A program made the position numbers and the translations under genes. The notes below the pieces were generated by a model, which did no database searches, was not told the DNA's origin, and was given only the letters and a program-made list of their open reading frames with translations. A stretch of 64,000 nucleotides of DNA from Micromonospora humi (GTDB taxonomy: Bacteria; Actinomycetota; Actinomycetes; Mycobacteriales; Micromonosporaceae), in the NCBI RefSeq assembly GCF_900090105.1, contig NZ_FMDM01000001.1, positions 1-64,000 of the forward strand. Direction: 5' to 3'. This document shows, in pieces, positions 41,757 through 49,639 of the stretch (position 1 is the first letter of the stretch; each line of letters starts with the position of its first letter).

Positions 41757-41842
41757 AGATTGATTTGAACGAAGTCGGCGCTGATCCGCAATAGACGGTG
41801 ACGGCCGAACGGTCTGGGCCGCGGTGACGGAAGGGGACCCCG

Positions 41843-43327
41843 GTGCTGGCGAAGCACTCCATCCTTGCTCGACTGCTCGTGGTGGTGATGGTCGGCTGCG
41901 CGTTCCTGGCGGCGCCCCGGCCGGCCGCCGGGTCCGCGCCGGACACCGAGCCGTACGTGAAGTACTACGTCGTCACGGCGCGCTACCAGGGCCAGCCGGA
42001 GAACCTCACCGAGATCGCCCGGCGGTTCCTCGGCAGCGGCGAGCGGTCCGCCGAGATCTACCAGCTCAACACCGGTCGGGTCCAGCCCGACGGGCGACGC
42101 CTGACCGATCCGGCCGCGCTGCGGGCCGGGTGGTACGTGGTGCTGCCCTGGGACGCCGCCGGCCAGGGCGTCGAGTACGGACAGTTGCCGGCCGCCCGTC
42201 GCCCGTCGGCCCGCCCCACCCCGGCCGCCTCGCCGAGCCCGCGGGCGGACAGCAGTCCGACGCCCAGCGCCAGCGGCACCCCGGCCGGCTCGCCCACCGG
42301 CTCCACGCCGGCAACGAAGTGCACCGCCAAATCCGCGTCGAGTGGCCGGTCGGAGTGGGCGCAGCTGCGCATGGCGGCGGACAGCGCGTGGACCCTGACC
42401 CGGGGCAACGGGGTCAAGGTCGCCGTCGTGGACACCGGCGTCGACGCCGGACTCCAACAGCTCAGCGGCCGGGTCGCGGTGGGCGCGGACGTCACCGTCG
42501 GCAACGGGCGCGGCGACGAGGACTGCCTCGGTTCCGGTACGGCGATGGCGGGCATCATCGCCGCCGACGACAGCGTCGACGGCAGCCCGGTGGGGCTGGC
42601 CCCGGACGCGACGATCGTGCCGGTGCGGATGGTCCGCTCCTCGGGCGACGCCCGGCCGGCCGACGCCGCCACCGCCATCGAGGTGGCGGTCAGCACCGGC
42701 GCCCAGGTGGTGGCGCTCGGCTCCCGCGTCGACCTGGCCGACCCGGCGGTGGCCGCCGCGCTGGCCACCGCGCTCGAACACGACGTGCTGGTGGTGGCGG
42801 GCGCGCCGGTCAAGCCCACGACGCCGCCGTCGCCGCGGGAAGGCTCCGGCGGCGGGGCGCTGGTGCTCACCGGCGGTGTCGGGGCCGGCGGGCAGCTCGC
42901 CGAGAAGTACCTTGACGGTTCCGTCGAGGTGGTCGCGCCCGGCGTCGAGGTGGCGACGCTCGGCGTGGGCGGGGGCAAGGTGGTCGGCAACACCGGCACC
43001 GAACTCGCGGTGGCGTTCGTGGCCGGCGCGGCCGCGTTGGTCCGGGCCGTCGAGCCCGGCCTCACCGCCAGGCAGGTCGAGGAGCGCATCCGCGGCACCG
43101 CCGACCCGGTGGGCGGGCAGGTGGCCGAGGGCGACGCGCGCTACGGTGCCGGCATGATCAACCCGGCGGCCGCGGTCGCGCCGTCGGTGGAGGGCCCGGC
43201 CCCGGCCGCCGCGCAGGCGGGCCGCGGCGGGGGCACGCTCGTCGCCGTGCTGCTGGGGTTCGCGGTGCTGTTCGGCGTCGGCGGCTTCCTGGTCTACCGG
43301 CTACGTCGCCGCCGCTTCGCCGGCTGA
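41843..43327 (+). CDS. Mycosin/subtilisin-like pseudoprotease with LysM-like domain
   Basis: The 494-residue product has a signal peptide (1-30), a LysM-like domain (37-110) shared with the protein at 38031, a Ser/Pro/Thr linker, an S8-type domain (about 170-440) and a C-terminal membrane helix (about 465-487) followed by RLRRRR, the layout of type VII mycosins. Catalytic Asp 197 (VAVVDTGVD) is kept, but the His position of HGTxVAG is Ser 231 (GSGTAMAGIIAA) and the Ser position of GTSxA is Glu 387 (TGTELAVAFVAG). Proteolysis is therefore very unlikely; a scaffolding or binding role is inferred. GTG 41843 follows GGAAGGGGA. Confidence 0.88.
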   Translation: MLAKHSILARLLVVVMVGCAFLAAPRPAAGSAPDTEPYVKYYVVTARYQGQPENLTEIARRFLGSGERSAEIYQLNTGRVQPDGRRLTDPAALRAGWYVVLPWDAAGQGVEYGQLPAARRPSARPTPAASPSPRADSSPTPSASGTPAGSPTGSTPATKCTAKSASSGRSEWAQLRMAADSAWTLTRGNGVKVAVVDTGVDAGLQQLSGRVAVGADVTVGNGRGDEDCLGSGTAMAGIIAADDSVDGSPVGLAPDATIVPVRMVRSSGDARPADAATAIEVAVSTGAQVVALGSRVDLADPAVAAALATALEHDVLVVAGAPVKPTTPPSPREGSGGGALVLTGGVGAGGQLAEKYLDGSVEVVAPGVEVATLGVGGGKVVGNTGTELAVAFVAGAAALVRAVEPGLTARQVEERIRGTADPVGGQVAEGDARYGAGMINPAAAVAPSVEGPAPAAAQAGRGGGTLVAVLLGFAVLFGVGGFLVYRLRRRRFAG

Positions 43328-43331
43328 CCGC

Positions 43332-43391
43332 GGTGTAAGGAGGGGCCCCTTTTTAACAGACGTCTGTTAAAAAGGGGCCCCTCCTTACACC
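43332..43391. terminator. 60-base perfect palindrome between convergent genes
   Basis: The arms 43332-43361 and 43362-43391 are exact reverse complements with no spacer. Each arm contains AGGGGCCCCT and TTAACAGAC. Long runs of T and A inside the arms let it act as a terminator in both directions between genes ending at 43327 and 43397. It looks like two copies of a short repeat joined head to head; related copies lie at 47249-47304. Confidence 0.75.
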
Positions 43392-43396
43392 CACAG

Positions 43397-44992
43397 CTAG
43401 CGCAGCGACCAGGTCTGCTTCGGGTTGAACACGCACGTCCACGCATTCAGCGGGGCGTCCGCGCCGTGCCCGTCGACGTCCAGACAGCGGTCCGTCTCCC
43501 GGTTGAACAGCGACCGCCGACCGTCGCGTTCGATCCACTGCCACTTCTGCGCCGGGTTGCCGCTGCAGATCGCGGTCTGCACCGGCGCGCCGTCGCGCTT
43601 CTCGCCCCAGGCCACGTCCAGGCAGAGGCCGTTGACCCGGACGCTGCCGTCGGACGGGAACGTCCACCAGTGCAGCTTGTGCTCCTTGCACGGCCGCAGG
43701 ACGACGCGTATGCCGTCGCCGGTGCCGCCGGTGGCGCAGAGCCCGGTCTCCTTGCCGACGAGCTGCTTGGCCCCGGACGGGCGCTTCGGCGTGGCCGGCT
43801 TCGCCGGCTCGGCCGGCGGCCGGGTCGAGGGCGACACGCTGGGCCGCGGCACGGGGGAACCGGCCGTCGGCGACGGTGACGGCGAGGGCGAGGGTGACGG
43901 CGACGCGGGGGACGGGCTCGGGCCGGCCGAGCGGACCCGCAGCCGGTCGTCGAGCGCGTAGAAGTCGGTGAACTCCCGCACCTGCCGCACGAACGCCTGC
44001 GTCGCGTCGTCCAGCTCGCCGCCGGTCTGCCGGAGGGCGGTGGGGCCGTTGCGGTAGGCGGCCAGCGCCAGCAGGCCCGGGTCGCCGTCGAGGCCGGCCA
44101 GGTCCCGCCGCAGCGCGCACAGCGCGGCGCCGACCGCCGGCACGGCGACCTGCGGATCCCACGGCGAGGCGGCCGCCGGCCCGTGCGCCCGCCACACCTC
44201 GGGCAGGAACTGGGCGATCCCGCGTCGGCCGTCGTCGCCGAGCAGGTTCGCGTCGAATCCGGACACGGCCATGAGCTGCGCGGCCACCGCCGCGGGCGGC
44301 ACCTCCGGGCACACCGACCCGGCCCGCACCACCAGGCGTACGTAGCCCGCCGGCACCGCCTTGGGCTGTCGGCGCTCCGGCTCGGGGCCGGTCGCTCCGG
44401 AACCGCCGAACGCGGTCAGCTCGCCGTAGTACGCCGCGTAGCGGCTCACATCGTCGACGTACTCGACCGCCCCGGACGGCACACCCTTGGCGTCGCGCAC
44501 CGGGTCGAGTCCGGTGTGGAACGCGGCCAGGGACAACCGCCACTGGTCACCGGGGATGCCGGCGAGGCGTAGCTGCCCGCTGAGGTCGCACATCTGGTGG
44601 GCCAGCGCGAGGATGTTCGCGGCGGCGTCGGTGCGGTCCGCGCCGGGCCACGGCGCCCAGGACTTCCACCGGTCGTCGTCGAGCCCGGCGAAGCCGCGAC
44701 CGCCCGATGTGGTCTTCTTCACACGTCCGTCCAGGCCGGACTCGGTCATCAACTGGCCGGCCAGGCGGGCCGGGGTCAGCGTGGGGCAGGACCGGGCCGC
44801 CGCCCGGATCGCGGTCAGATGCTCGGCGGAGACGGTACGGCCGGTCAGCTTGTCGTCCCGGGCCGTGGCGATGCCCCAGCTCACGGAGGCGACCACCATG
44901 CACAGCACCGCGAGGCCGGCCGCGATGGCGGCGACGACACGACGCGGGATCCGGGCGAGCCGGGATCGGATGCCAGGAAGATCGGGTGTCAC
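43397..44992 (-). CDS. Secreted double lytic-transglycosylase-like protein with ricin-type lectin
   Basis: The 531-residue product has a signal anchor (about 16-40), two lysozyme-like/lytic transglycosylase-type domains (about 55-190 with ARLAGQLMTESGLDG, and 225-360 with AVAAQLMAVSGFDANLLGDD and RRGIAQFLPEVW), a Ser/Pro repeat linker and a C-terminal ricin B lectin domain (about 410-531) with repeated Q-x-W-like motifs. It would cut peptidoglycan and bind carbohydrate outside the cell. GTG 44992 follows GGAAGGG. An ECF-like promoter and a 26-base palindrome lie upstream. Confidence 0.82.
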   Translation of the reverse strand: MTPDLPGIRSRLARIPRRVVAAIAAGLAVLCMVVASVSWGIATARDDKLTGRTVSAEHLTAIRAAARSCPTLTPARLAGQLMTESGLDGRVKKTTSGGRGFAGLDDDRWKSWAPWPGADRTDAAANILALAHQMCDLSGQLRLAGIPGDQWRLSLAAFHTGLDPVRDAKGVPSGAVEYVDDVSRYAAYYGELTAFGGSGATGPEPERRQPKAVPAGYVRLVVRAGSVCPEVPPAAVAAQLMAVSGFDANLLGDDGRRGIAQFLPEVWRAHGPAAASPWDPQVAVPAVGAALCALRRDLAGLDGDPGLLALAAYRNGPTALRQTGGELDDATQAFVRQVREFTDFYALDDRLRVRSAGPSPSPASPSPSPSPSPSPTAGSPVPRPSVSPSTRPPAEPAKPATPKRPSGAKQLVGKETGLCATGGTGDGIRVVLRPCKEHKLHWWTFPSDGSVRVNGLCLDVAWGEKRDGAPVQTAICSGNPAQKWQWIERDGRRSLFNRETDRCLDVDGHGADAPLNAWTCVFNPKQTWSLR

Positions 44993-45027
44993 GGGGCTTC
45001 CCTTCCGGTGATGACGTCGCCAGGCGT

Positions 45028-45052
45028 GACGTATGCGCGACGTCCTCGGTTC
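45028..45052 (-). promoter_or_regulatory. Putative ECF promoter (lytic transglycosylase gene)
   Basis: On the minus strand GAACC (45052-45048), 16 bases, then CGTC (45031-45028), giving a leader of about 30 bases before GTG 44992. Confidence 0.65.
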
Positions 45053-45056
45053 ACCC

Positions 45057-45082
45057 GACCGGAATCGGATCCGATTCCGGTC
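45057..45082. promoter_or_regulatory. 26-base perfect palindrome in divergent promoter region
   Basis: The arms 45057-45069 and 45070-45082 are exact reverse complements centred on GGATCC. It lies immediately upstream of one ECF-like promoter and 12 bases before another on the other strand, which fits an operator shared by the two transcription units. Confidence 0.6.
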
Positions 45083-45093
45083 CGGCCGCCATT

Positions 45094-45118
45094 GAACCGA
45101 CCGGCACACCGGGCCGTC
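45094..45118 (+). promoter_or_regulatory. Putative ECF promoter toward the sigma factor gene
   Basis: GAACC (45094-45098), 16 bases, then CGTC (45115-45118), continuing AATGTGGCCG, nearly identical to the site at 47105-47129. It would leave a leader of about 300 bases before the sigma gene; nothing else was recognised in 45127-45423. Confidence 0.55.
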
Positions 45119-45423
45119 AATGTGGCCGCCGCCGGACGGACCGCGCCGGGGCTGCCGGACCGCCGATCGGAGCGCTCGATGTCGACTCGCCACCACCCGC
45201 CGGTCGCGGGACCGACAAGCACCGCCGCCCGCCGGCCGCACCCGCGCCGGGCTGCGACGCGACGTACCGGGCGGGTCGGATGAGCGCCGGCACCCTGGTC
45301 GCGGTGCGCCGGTCGGCGGCACCGTCCGATCAGTACGGTTATCCTTTCCCCTCAGAGGGGCTCGACGCCGTGGCGTCGGGTCGACCGTGCGGGCGCGCCC
45401 CACACGTCAGGGGGAGGCGTTCT

Positions 45424-45990
45424 GTGTCGGCGGTGCCCAACGAGGCGGTGGATCCCGGAGCGCCGGGTGAGGCCGTCGGTCAGGGTTCCCCCGAGAGCCT
45501 GATGCGGTGGATCCACGAGACCTACCGGGAGCCGCTGCTGCGGTTCGTCACCCGGCTCGTGCTCGGCCGGCAGGAGCTGGCCGAGGACCTGGTGCAGGAG
45601 ACCTTCCTGCGGGCCTGGCGCAACCTGGCGACGTTGGCCGAGGAGCCGCGCCGGATCGCGCCCTGGCTCTACACCGTCGCCCGGCACGTGGCCGTCGACG
45701 CCGGTCGGGCCCGGCAGGCCCGGCCGCCGGAGGTGGCGGTGCCCGACCTCAACCGGCTCACCACGGCCGAGGACGAGATGGAACGGGTGGTCAGCGCGCA
45801 CACCGTCCGCCTCGCCCTGCGGCAGATCAAGCCGGAGCACCGGGCGGTCCTGATCGAGATGTACTACAAGGGCGCCTCGGTCGCGGAGGCCGCGGAGCGG
45901 CTGGGGATACCCGAGGGTACGGTAAAGTCACGGACGTACTACGCGGTGCGGGCGCTGCACGCGGCGATCGGCCCGATCGAGTCGGCCTGA
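45424..45990 (+). CDS. ECF-type RNA polymerase sigma factor
   Basis: This 188-residue sigma-70 family protein has region 2 with AEDLVQETFLRAWRNL (about 54-69, -10 recognition) and region 4 with ASVAEAAERLGIPEGTVKSR (about 149-168, -35 recognition). GTG 45424 follows GGGGGAGG. The anti-sigma gene lies 100 bases downstream. The pairing and the GAACC/CGTC sites around it resemble mycobacterial SigL/SigK-type systems. It probably controls its own gene and the neighbouring secretion genes. Confidence 0.93.
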   Translation: MSAVPNEAVDPGAPGEAVGQGSPESLMRWIHETYREPLLRFVTRLVLGRQELAEDLVQETFLRAWRNLATLAEEPRRIAPWLYTVARHVAVDAGRARQARPPEVAVPDLNRLTTAEDEMERVVSAHTVRLALRQIKPEHRAVLIEMYYKGASVAEAAERLGIPEGTVKSRTYYAVRALHAAIGPIESA

Positions 45991-46090
45991 TGACGTGTCC
46001 CAGCGGCTCCCCGTCCGATTCCCCGGCACCGTCGTGGTGGCCCGGGTCGTCACGCCGGCGCACCCGTGGTCGGGTCGGGAGGGGGGCGTG

Positions 46091-47041
46091 ATGCGTACCG
46101 GCGGTGAGAATTACACGTCCGAGCACGAGGCACTGGCGCTCTACCTGCTCGGCGCGCTCGACGACGCCGACCGCGTCGCCTTCGAGGCGCACCTCGCCGG
46201 CTGCGACGAGTGCCTCACCGCCGCCGCCGACCTGGGCGACGCGACCAGCGGGCTCGGCACCCTCGACGCGGGCGACTGGGCGGAGTTCGACCTCCCGCCG
46301 ACCGCCGTCCTGCCACCGAGGTCCGCGCCGGAATCCGCTCCGCCCGCCGTCCCCGCGCTGGTCGAGCCGGTCGCCCCCGAACCCGTCACGCCGGTCGCCT
46401 CCGGGTCGGCTACGCCGACGGCCGCCGAGCCGGAGGCACCGGCCGTCGGTGCGTCGTCCGCCTCCGTACCCGGTTCGTCGCCGGACCCCGGGGATGCGTC
46501 CGCGCCGGACGGGGCGGCGGTGACCGCGGGCCGACGGCTGGTGCGCTCCGGCCGGGGACCCGGCGGCACGACCGCTCCGGCGTCGGCGCCCGGCGGCGTA
46601 CGTCCCGGCGGTGGCCGGTCCCGGGCCCCGTCCCCACGTCGCCGGCTGCTGCTCTGGGCCGGGGCGGTGGTGCTGGCGGTGGCGGTGCTCACCGGCGGGA
46701 TCGTGGCCGCGGTCGGCGGCGGTGGTGGCCGCGACGACCTGGTGCTGACCGCGACCGGGGAGGCGCCCGGCCAGGGCGTCGGTCTCTCCGTGTCGATCAC
46801 CACCCACGAGGGGCAGGGCTCGACGATCCGGATCACCGCGACCGGGCTGCGTCCCGGCCTGCGCTACCGGCTCTTCGCGGTGACCCGCGACGGCGTCACC
46901 CATCCGGTGCGGGACTGGACCGCCTCGACCGGCCCGCAGGAGGTGACCGGGGAGTTGAGCCCGCCGGTCGACCAGCTCTCCTTCGTCGGGGTGGGGCTGC
47001 CCGACGGCACCTCCGTCGTCACCGCCCCGATCTCCCGCTGA
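46091..47041 (+). CDS. RskA-like membrane anti-sigma factor
   Basis: This 316-residue product would hold the sigma factor inactive at the membrane. The N-terminal zinc-binding anti-sigma domain shows HEALALYLLGALDD and HLAGCDEC (His-x3-Cys-x2-Cys). A long Ala/Pro/Ser linker leads to one membrane helix (about 194-214) and an extracytoplasmic beta-rich domain ending SFVGVGLPDGTSVVTAP, as in RskA-type proteins that are released by regulated proteolysis. ATG 46091 is used; GTG 46088 overlaps it. Confidence 0.9.
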   Translation: MRTGGENYTSEHEALALYLLGALDDADRVAFEAHLAGCDECLTAAADLGDATSGLGTLDAGDWAEFDLPPTAVLPPRSAPESAPPAVPALVEPVAPEPVTPVASGSATPTAAEPEAPAVGASSASVPGSSPDPGDASAPDGAAVTAGRRLVRSGRGPGGTTAPASAPGGVRPGGGRSRAPSPRRRLLLWAGAVVLAVAVLTGGIVAAVGGGGGRDDLVLTATGEAPGQGVGLSVSITTHEGQGSTIRITATGLRPGLRYRLFAVTRDGVTHPVRDWTASTGPQEVTGELSPPVDQLSFVGVGLPDGTSVVTAPISR

Positions 47042-47104
47042 CCCGCGGGCCCCGTCACGCGGGACGGCGTCGACCGGACTTCTGGATCCGGCCCATTTTC
47101 CGGT

Positions 47105-47129
47105 GAACCGAAGGACCTCCCGTGCCGTC
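47105..47129 (+). promoter_or_regulatory. Putative ECF promoter (thaumatin-lectin gene)
   Basis: GAACC (47105-47109), 16 bases, then CGTC (47126-47129), 70 bases upstream of ATG 47199. GAACCGA at the start and TGTGGCCG after the -10 are shared with the site at 45094. Confidence 0.65.
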
Positions 47130-47198
47130 GTGTGGCCGTGCGTCAGCCGCACACGTCGGGGGACGCGGCGCGTCCCCGCCGGGCCGAGGGAGGGCTAG

Positions 47199-48482
47199 AT
47201 GGCTGTGAGGACCGGATCGTCACGGGAGCGCGGAGAATGGGCGGGGGTGTTGACAGGGGGCCCCGCCACCTCCGAAAGCGTTAACAGGGGGCCCCTCCTT
47301 GCACTGCTCGCGGTGGTGTTGCTCGCGCTCGGGCTGGGCGTGGGCGTGCCGGGTGGTACGGCGACCGCCGCCGCCGGAGCGCGGTTGACGTTCGTCAACG
47401 GCACCGCGGAGACGCTGTGGATCGGCGCGGGGGAGAGCGGGGACGGCTCCCGGCCGATCACCGGCCTGCCCGTGCTGCGCCCCGGCGAACGGGGCACGAT
47501 CGCCATCCCGGACGCGGGCGAGCCGGGTTACTGGCGCGGCCGGTTCTTCGCCCGCCAGCGCTGCGACGGCGACCCGAACGGCGGCTTCCGCTGCCTCGTC
47601 GGTGACTGCGGCGCGTACGCCGACCGGTGCGAGCGGGGCGCGGAACCGGTGAGCCTGGCCGAGTTCAACTTCGACAGTCGCGACCCGGCCGCGCCCTGGT
47701 ACAACGTCAGCTACGTGGACGCCGTGTCCACCACGATCACCATCGACGCGCCCGGTGCGCCCCGGCCGGAGAAGGCGGGCAGCTGCGCACGGTGGGACTG
47801 CTCGGCCGGGCAGATGCTGGCCGCCTGCCCGGAGGCGCACGCCGTACGCGACCCGGCGAAGGGCGATCGGGTGAACTGCGTCAACCCGAGCCGGGACGCG
47901 GAGAGCGCCTACACCGCCGCGCTGCTGCCGTTCGGCCCGCGCGCCTACCTGTGGTCCACCCACGACCGGGTGGCCGGCAACGAGACGGTCTACAACTGCC
48001 CCGGCTGCGGCGAGGTCGTGGTGACGTTCCGTGGCGGTGGCGGTGGCGGCGGGGCGCCGGCCGCCCCGCCGGCCGAGCGCAAGGCGGTCAGTTCGACCGG
48101 CGGGTTCGCACTGCGCGGGTACGCGGACAAGTGCGTCGACGTGCCGAACGGCGAGTCGGCCGACGGGGTGCGGCTGCAACTCTGGCAGTGCAACGGCTCC
48201 CCGGCGCAGCGGTTCACCCGCGGCCCCGGCGACACGTTGAAGGTGCTGGACAAGTGCATGGACGTCGCGTGGGCGTCCCGGGACAACGCGGCCAAGGTGC
48301 AGCTCGCCTGGTGCACCGGCGGCCCGGCGCAGGTGTGGGTGACCGAGGGCGGGCTGGTGCGCAACCCGAACTCCGGCAAGTGCCTGGACGTGCGGGACTG
48401 GAACTCCGACGACGGCGCGCCGTTGCAGATCTGGGAGTGCGCGGCGAGCCAGAGCAACCAGAACTGGCGCGCGGCCCGCTGA
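47199..48482 (+). CDS. Secreted thaumatin-like protein with ricin-type lectin domain
   Basis: The 427-residue product starts at ATG 47199 behind GGGAGGG. An unusual N-terminal extension (1-32) is encoded by two short repeats, followed by a signal peptide core (33-58). Residues 62-290 are a Cys-rich thaumatin-like domain (ARLTFVNGTAETLWIGAG, RCLVGDCGAYADRC, WYNVSYVDAVS). Residues 305-427 are a ricin B lectin with motifs such as CNGSPAQRF and QNWRAAR. Thaumatin-like proteins bind or cut beta-1,3-glucan and are often antifungal. ECF control is suggested by the site at 47105. Confidence 0.85.
   Translation: MAVRTGSSRERGEWAGVLTGGPATSESVNRGPLLALLAVVLLALGLGVGVPGGTATAAAGARLTFVNGTAETLWIGAGESGDGSRPITGLPVLRPGERGTIAIPDAGEPGYWRGRFFARQRCDGDPNGGFRCLVGDCGAYADRCERGAEPVSLAEFNFDSRDPAAPWYNVSYVDAVSTTITIDAPGAPRPEKAGSCARWDCSAGQMLAACPEAHAVRDPAKGDRVNCVNPSRDAESAYTAALLPFGPRAYLWSTHDRVAGNETVYNCPGCGEVVVTFRGGGGGGGAPAAPPAERKAVSSTGGFALRGYADKCVDVPNGESADGVRLQLWQCNGSPAQRFTRGPGDTLKVLDKCMDVAWASRDNAAKVQLAWCTGGPAQVWVTEGGLVRNPNSGKCLDVRDWNSDDGAPLQIWECAASQSNQNWRAAR
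47249..47304. repeat. Two direct copies of a GGGGCCCC-centred short repeat inside a coding region
   Basis: GTTGACAGGGGGCCCC (47249-47264) and GTTAACAGGGGGCCCC (47280-47295), the second continuing CTCCTTGCAC, are the same element as each arm of the palindrome at 43332-43391. Both are translated as part of the N-terminus of the thaumatin-lectin protein. Confidence 0.7.
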
Positions 48483-48494
48483 CCGCGGGACGAC

Positions 48495-48527
48495 GGCGGG
48501 CCCGGGTGACGATCACCCGGGCCCGCC
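48495..48527. terminator. Strong hairpin terminator between convergent genes
   Basis: A perfect 15-base stem (48495-48509 with 48513-48527) closes a three-base loop, just after the lectin gene stop and before the end of the minus-strand gene at 48545. It would stop transcription from both sides. Confidence 0.75.
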
Positions 48528-48544
48528 TTGTCGTGCGGTTTCGG

Positions 48545-49483
48545 TCAGCGACCGCGCGCCGGCGCCTGCTGCTGCGCCGCCCCCGCCGCCGGGGCGGGGT
48601 TCGACTGCCGGCGGTTCTGCCCGCTCTCCAGGTCGACGTTCTGCGACTGCTGCTGGATCGCGCTCCGCCGCTGGTCGACCGCCGCGTTGGTGACCGCGGA
48701 CCCGGCCGCGACGAACGCGCCGGCGGCGCTGAGCTGCGGGACGTTCGCGGCCGTGCCGGCGATGCTCAGGCCCATGCCGCTGAGGTTTCCGGCATGGACG
48801 GCGGCCTTGGTCCAGTCGCCCTTCTGCGCGGCGTCGATGAACTCCACGCCGGACTTCAGGGCGGTGACGGCGGAGGCGCCGATCTGCGTGCCGCGCGCGG
48901 CCCACCCCTCGAGGAGGCCGGCCGTGGCGTTCAAGGCGTTGGCGGTGAACTCCGACCCGGGCGGCAGATAGGTGTTCATGTAGTTCTTGAAGTCGGTCAG
49001 GCCTTTGAAACCGGCGTTCTGGGCGCCCTTGCGTGCCTCACTCTCGGTCGGCCGGTTGGGGTTGCGCGGGTTCACCTGGCTGCCCCGCCGGGGTGCGACC
49101 GGCTCCGGCGTGCTCACCGCCCCCACGTCCAGGGCCGTCTGCACGAGCCGGTCCGGATCGGTGGCCACGAAGGTGGACCGGCGGCGGAGCCGGTCCACCT
49201 GGTGGCTGGCGGCCGCGGAGTTGCGGGCCGCGGCCGAGTTCTGTCGGCTGGACCGCGACGGGACCGGCGGGGACACCCGCCGTCCGTTGTTGAACGAGTC
49301 GGTGAACTGCGGCGGCGCGGTCGCGGTGGACGACGACGCGTACGCCGACTGGCTGTACTGGTTGACCGGCACGCTGTAGTGCCGCTCGGTGGGCTGGGTC
49401 GGCGGCGGCGCGGTGGAGAACGTCTGTGCGCGTCGCGTCGGGTCCAGCGGGTCCGGCTCGTAGCCGTACCTGGGGTCGGACAT
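48545..49483 (-). CDS. Hypothetical protein with helical C-terminal domain
   Basis: This 312-residue protein has no signal peptide. The first 150 residues are polar and low-complexity (Ser, Thr, Gln, Pro), then a helical Ala/Gly-rich domain (about 160-285, with GFKGLTDFKNYMNTYLPPG and GNLSGMGLSIAGTAANVPQL) ends in a Gln-rich tail. ATG 49483 follows AAGGAG. It has an ECF-like promoter and is divergent from the type IV-like operon, so it may be a substrate or accessory protein of that machinery (inference). No family recognised. Confidence 0.7.
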   Translation of the reverse strand: MSDPRYGYEPDPLDPTRRAQTFSTAPPPTQPTERHYSVPVNQYSQSAYASSSTATAPPQFTDSFNNGRRVSPPVPSRSSRQNSAAARNSAAASHQVDRLRRRSTFVATDPDRLVQTALDVGAVSTPEPVAPRRGSQVNPRNPNRPTESEARKGAQNAGFKGLTDFKNYMNTYLPPGSEFTANALNATAGLLEGWAARGTQIGASAVTALKSGVEFIDAAQKGDWTKAAVHAGNLSGMGLSIAGTAANVPQLSAAGAFVAAGSAVTNAAVDQRRSAIQQQSQNVDLESGQNRRQSNPAPAAGAAQQQAPARGR

Positions 49484-49576
49484 GGTCACTCCTTCGAGCG
49501 CTGTGCCTGGCTGGGTCGGCCGGCGGTCCGCCGCCGGCTCGGGGTGCCGCCTCCTTCCACGGTTCGCGATGCACCG

Positions 49577-49603
49577 ACTACGAGCCGGTGCCGGGCGCGG
49601 TTC
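49577..49603 (-). promoter_or_regulatory. Putative ECF promoter (gene 48545-49483)
   Basis: On the minus strand GAACC (49603-49599), 16 bases, then CGTAGT (49582-49577), about 95 bases upstream of ATG 49483. Confidence 0.6.
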
Positions 49604-49639
49604 AGCGCCGGACCCGAGAAAAAACCTGGGATACCGGTC

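Noticed and set aside
39317..41794. Long plus-strand frame of over 800 codons opposite the unknown 664-residue gene
   Set aside because: Low-complexity Arg/Gly/Pro/Ala composition; the minus-strand frame has balanced composition, a ribosome site and an upstream promoter.
41765..41795. Possible ECF promoter driving the pseudoprotease gene
   Set aside because: TGAACG is present, but no CGTC or CGTA lies at 15-17 bases; the downstream bases read GCAATA. Not counted among the seven sites.
41843..45990. A type VII (ESX) secretion cluster
   Set aside because: Only a mycosin-like protein is present; no EccB/C/D or WXG100 genes are seen, and the nearby ATPases are of VirB4/VirD4 type.
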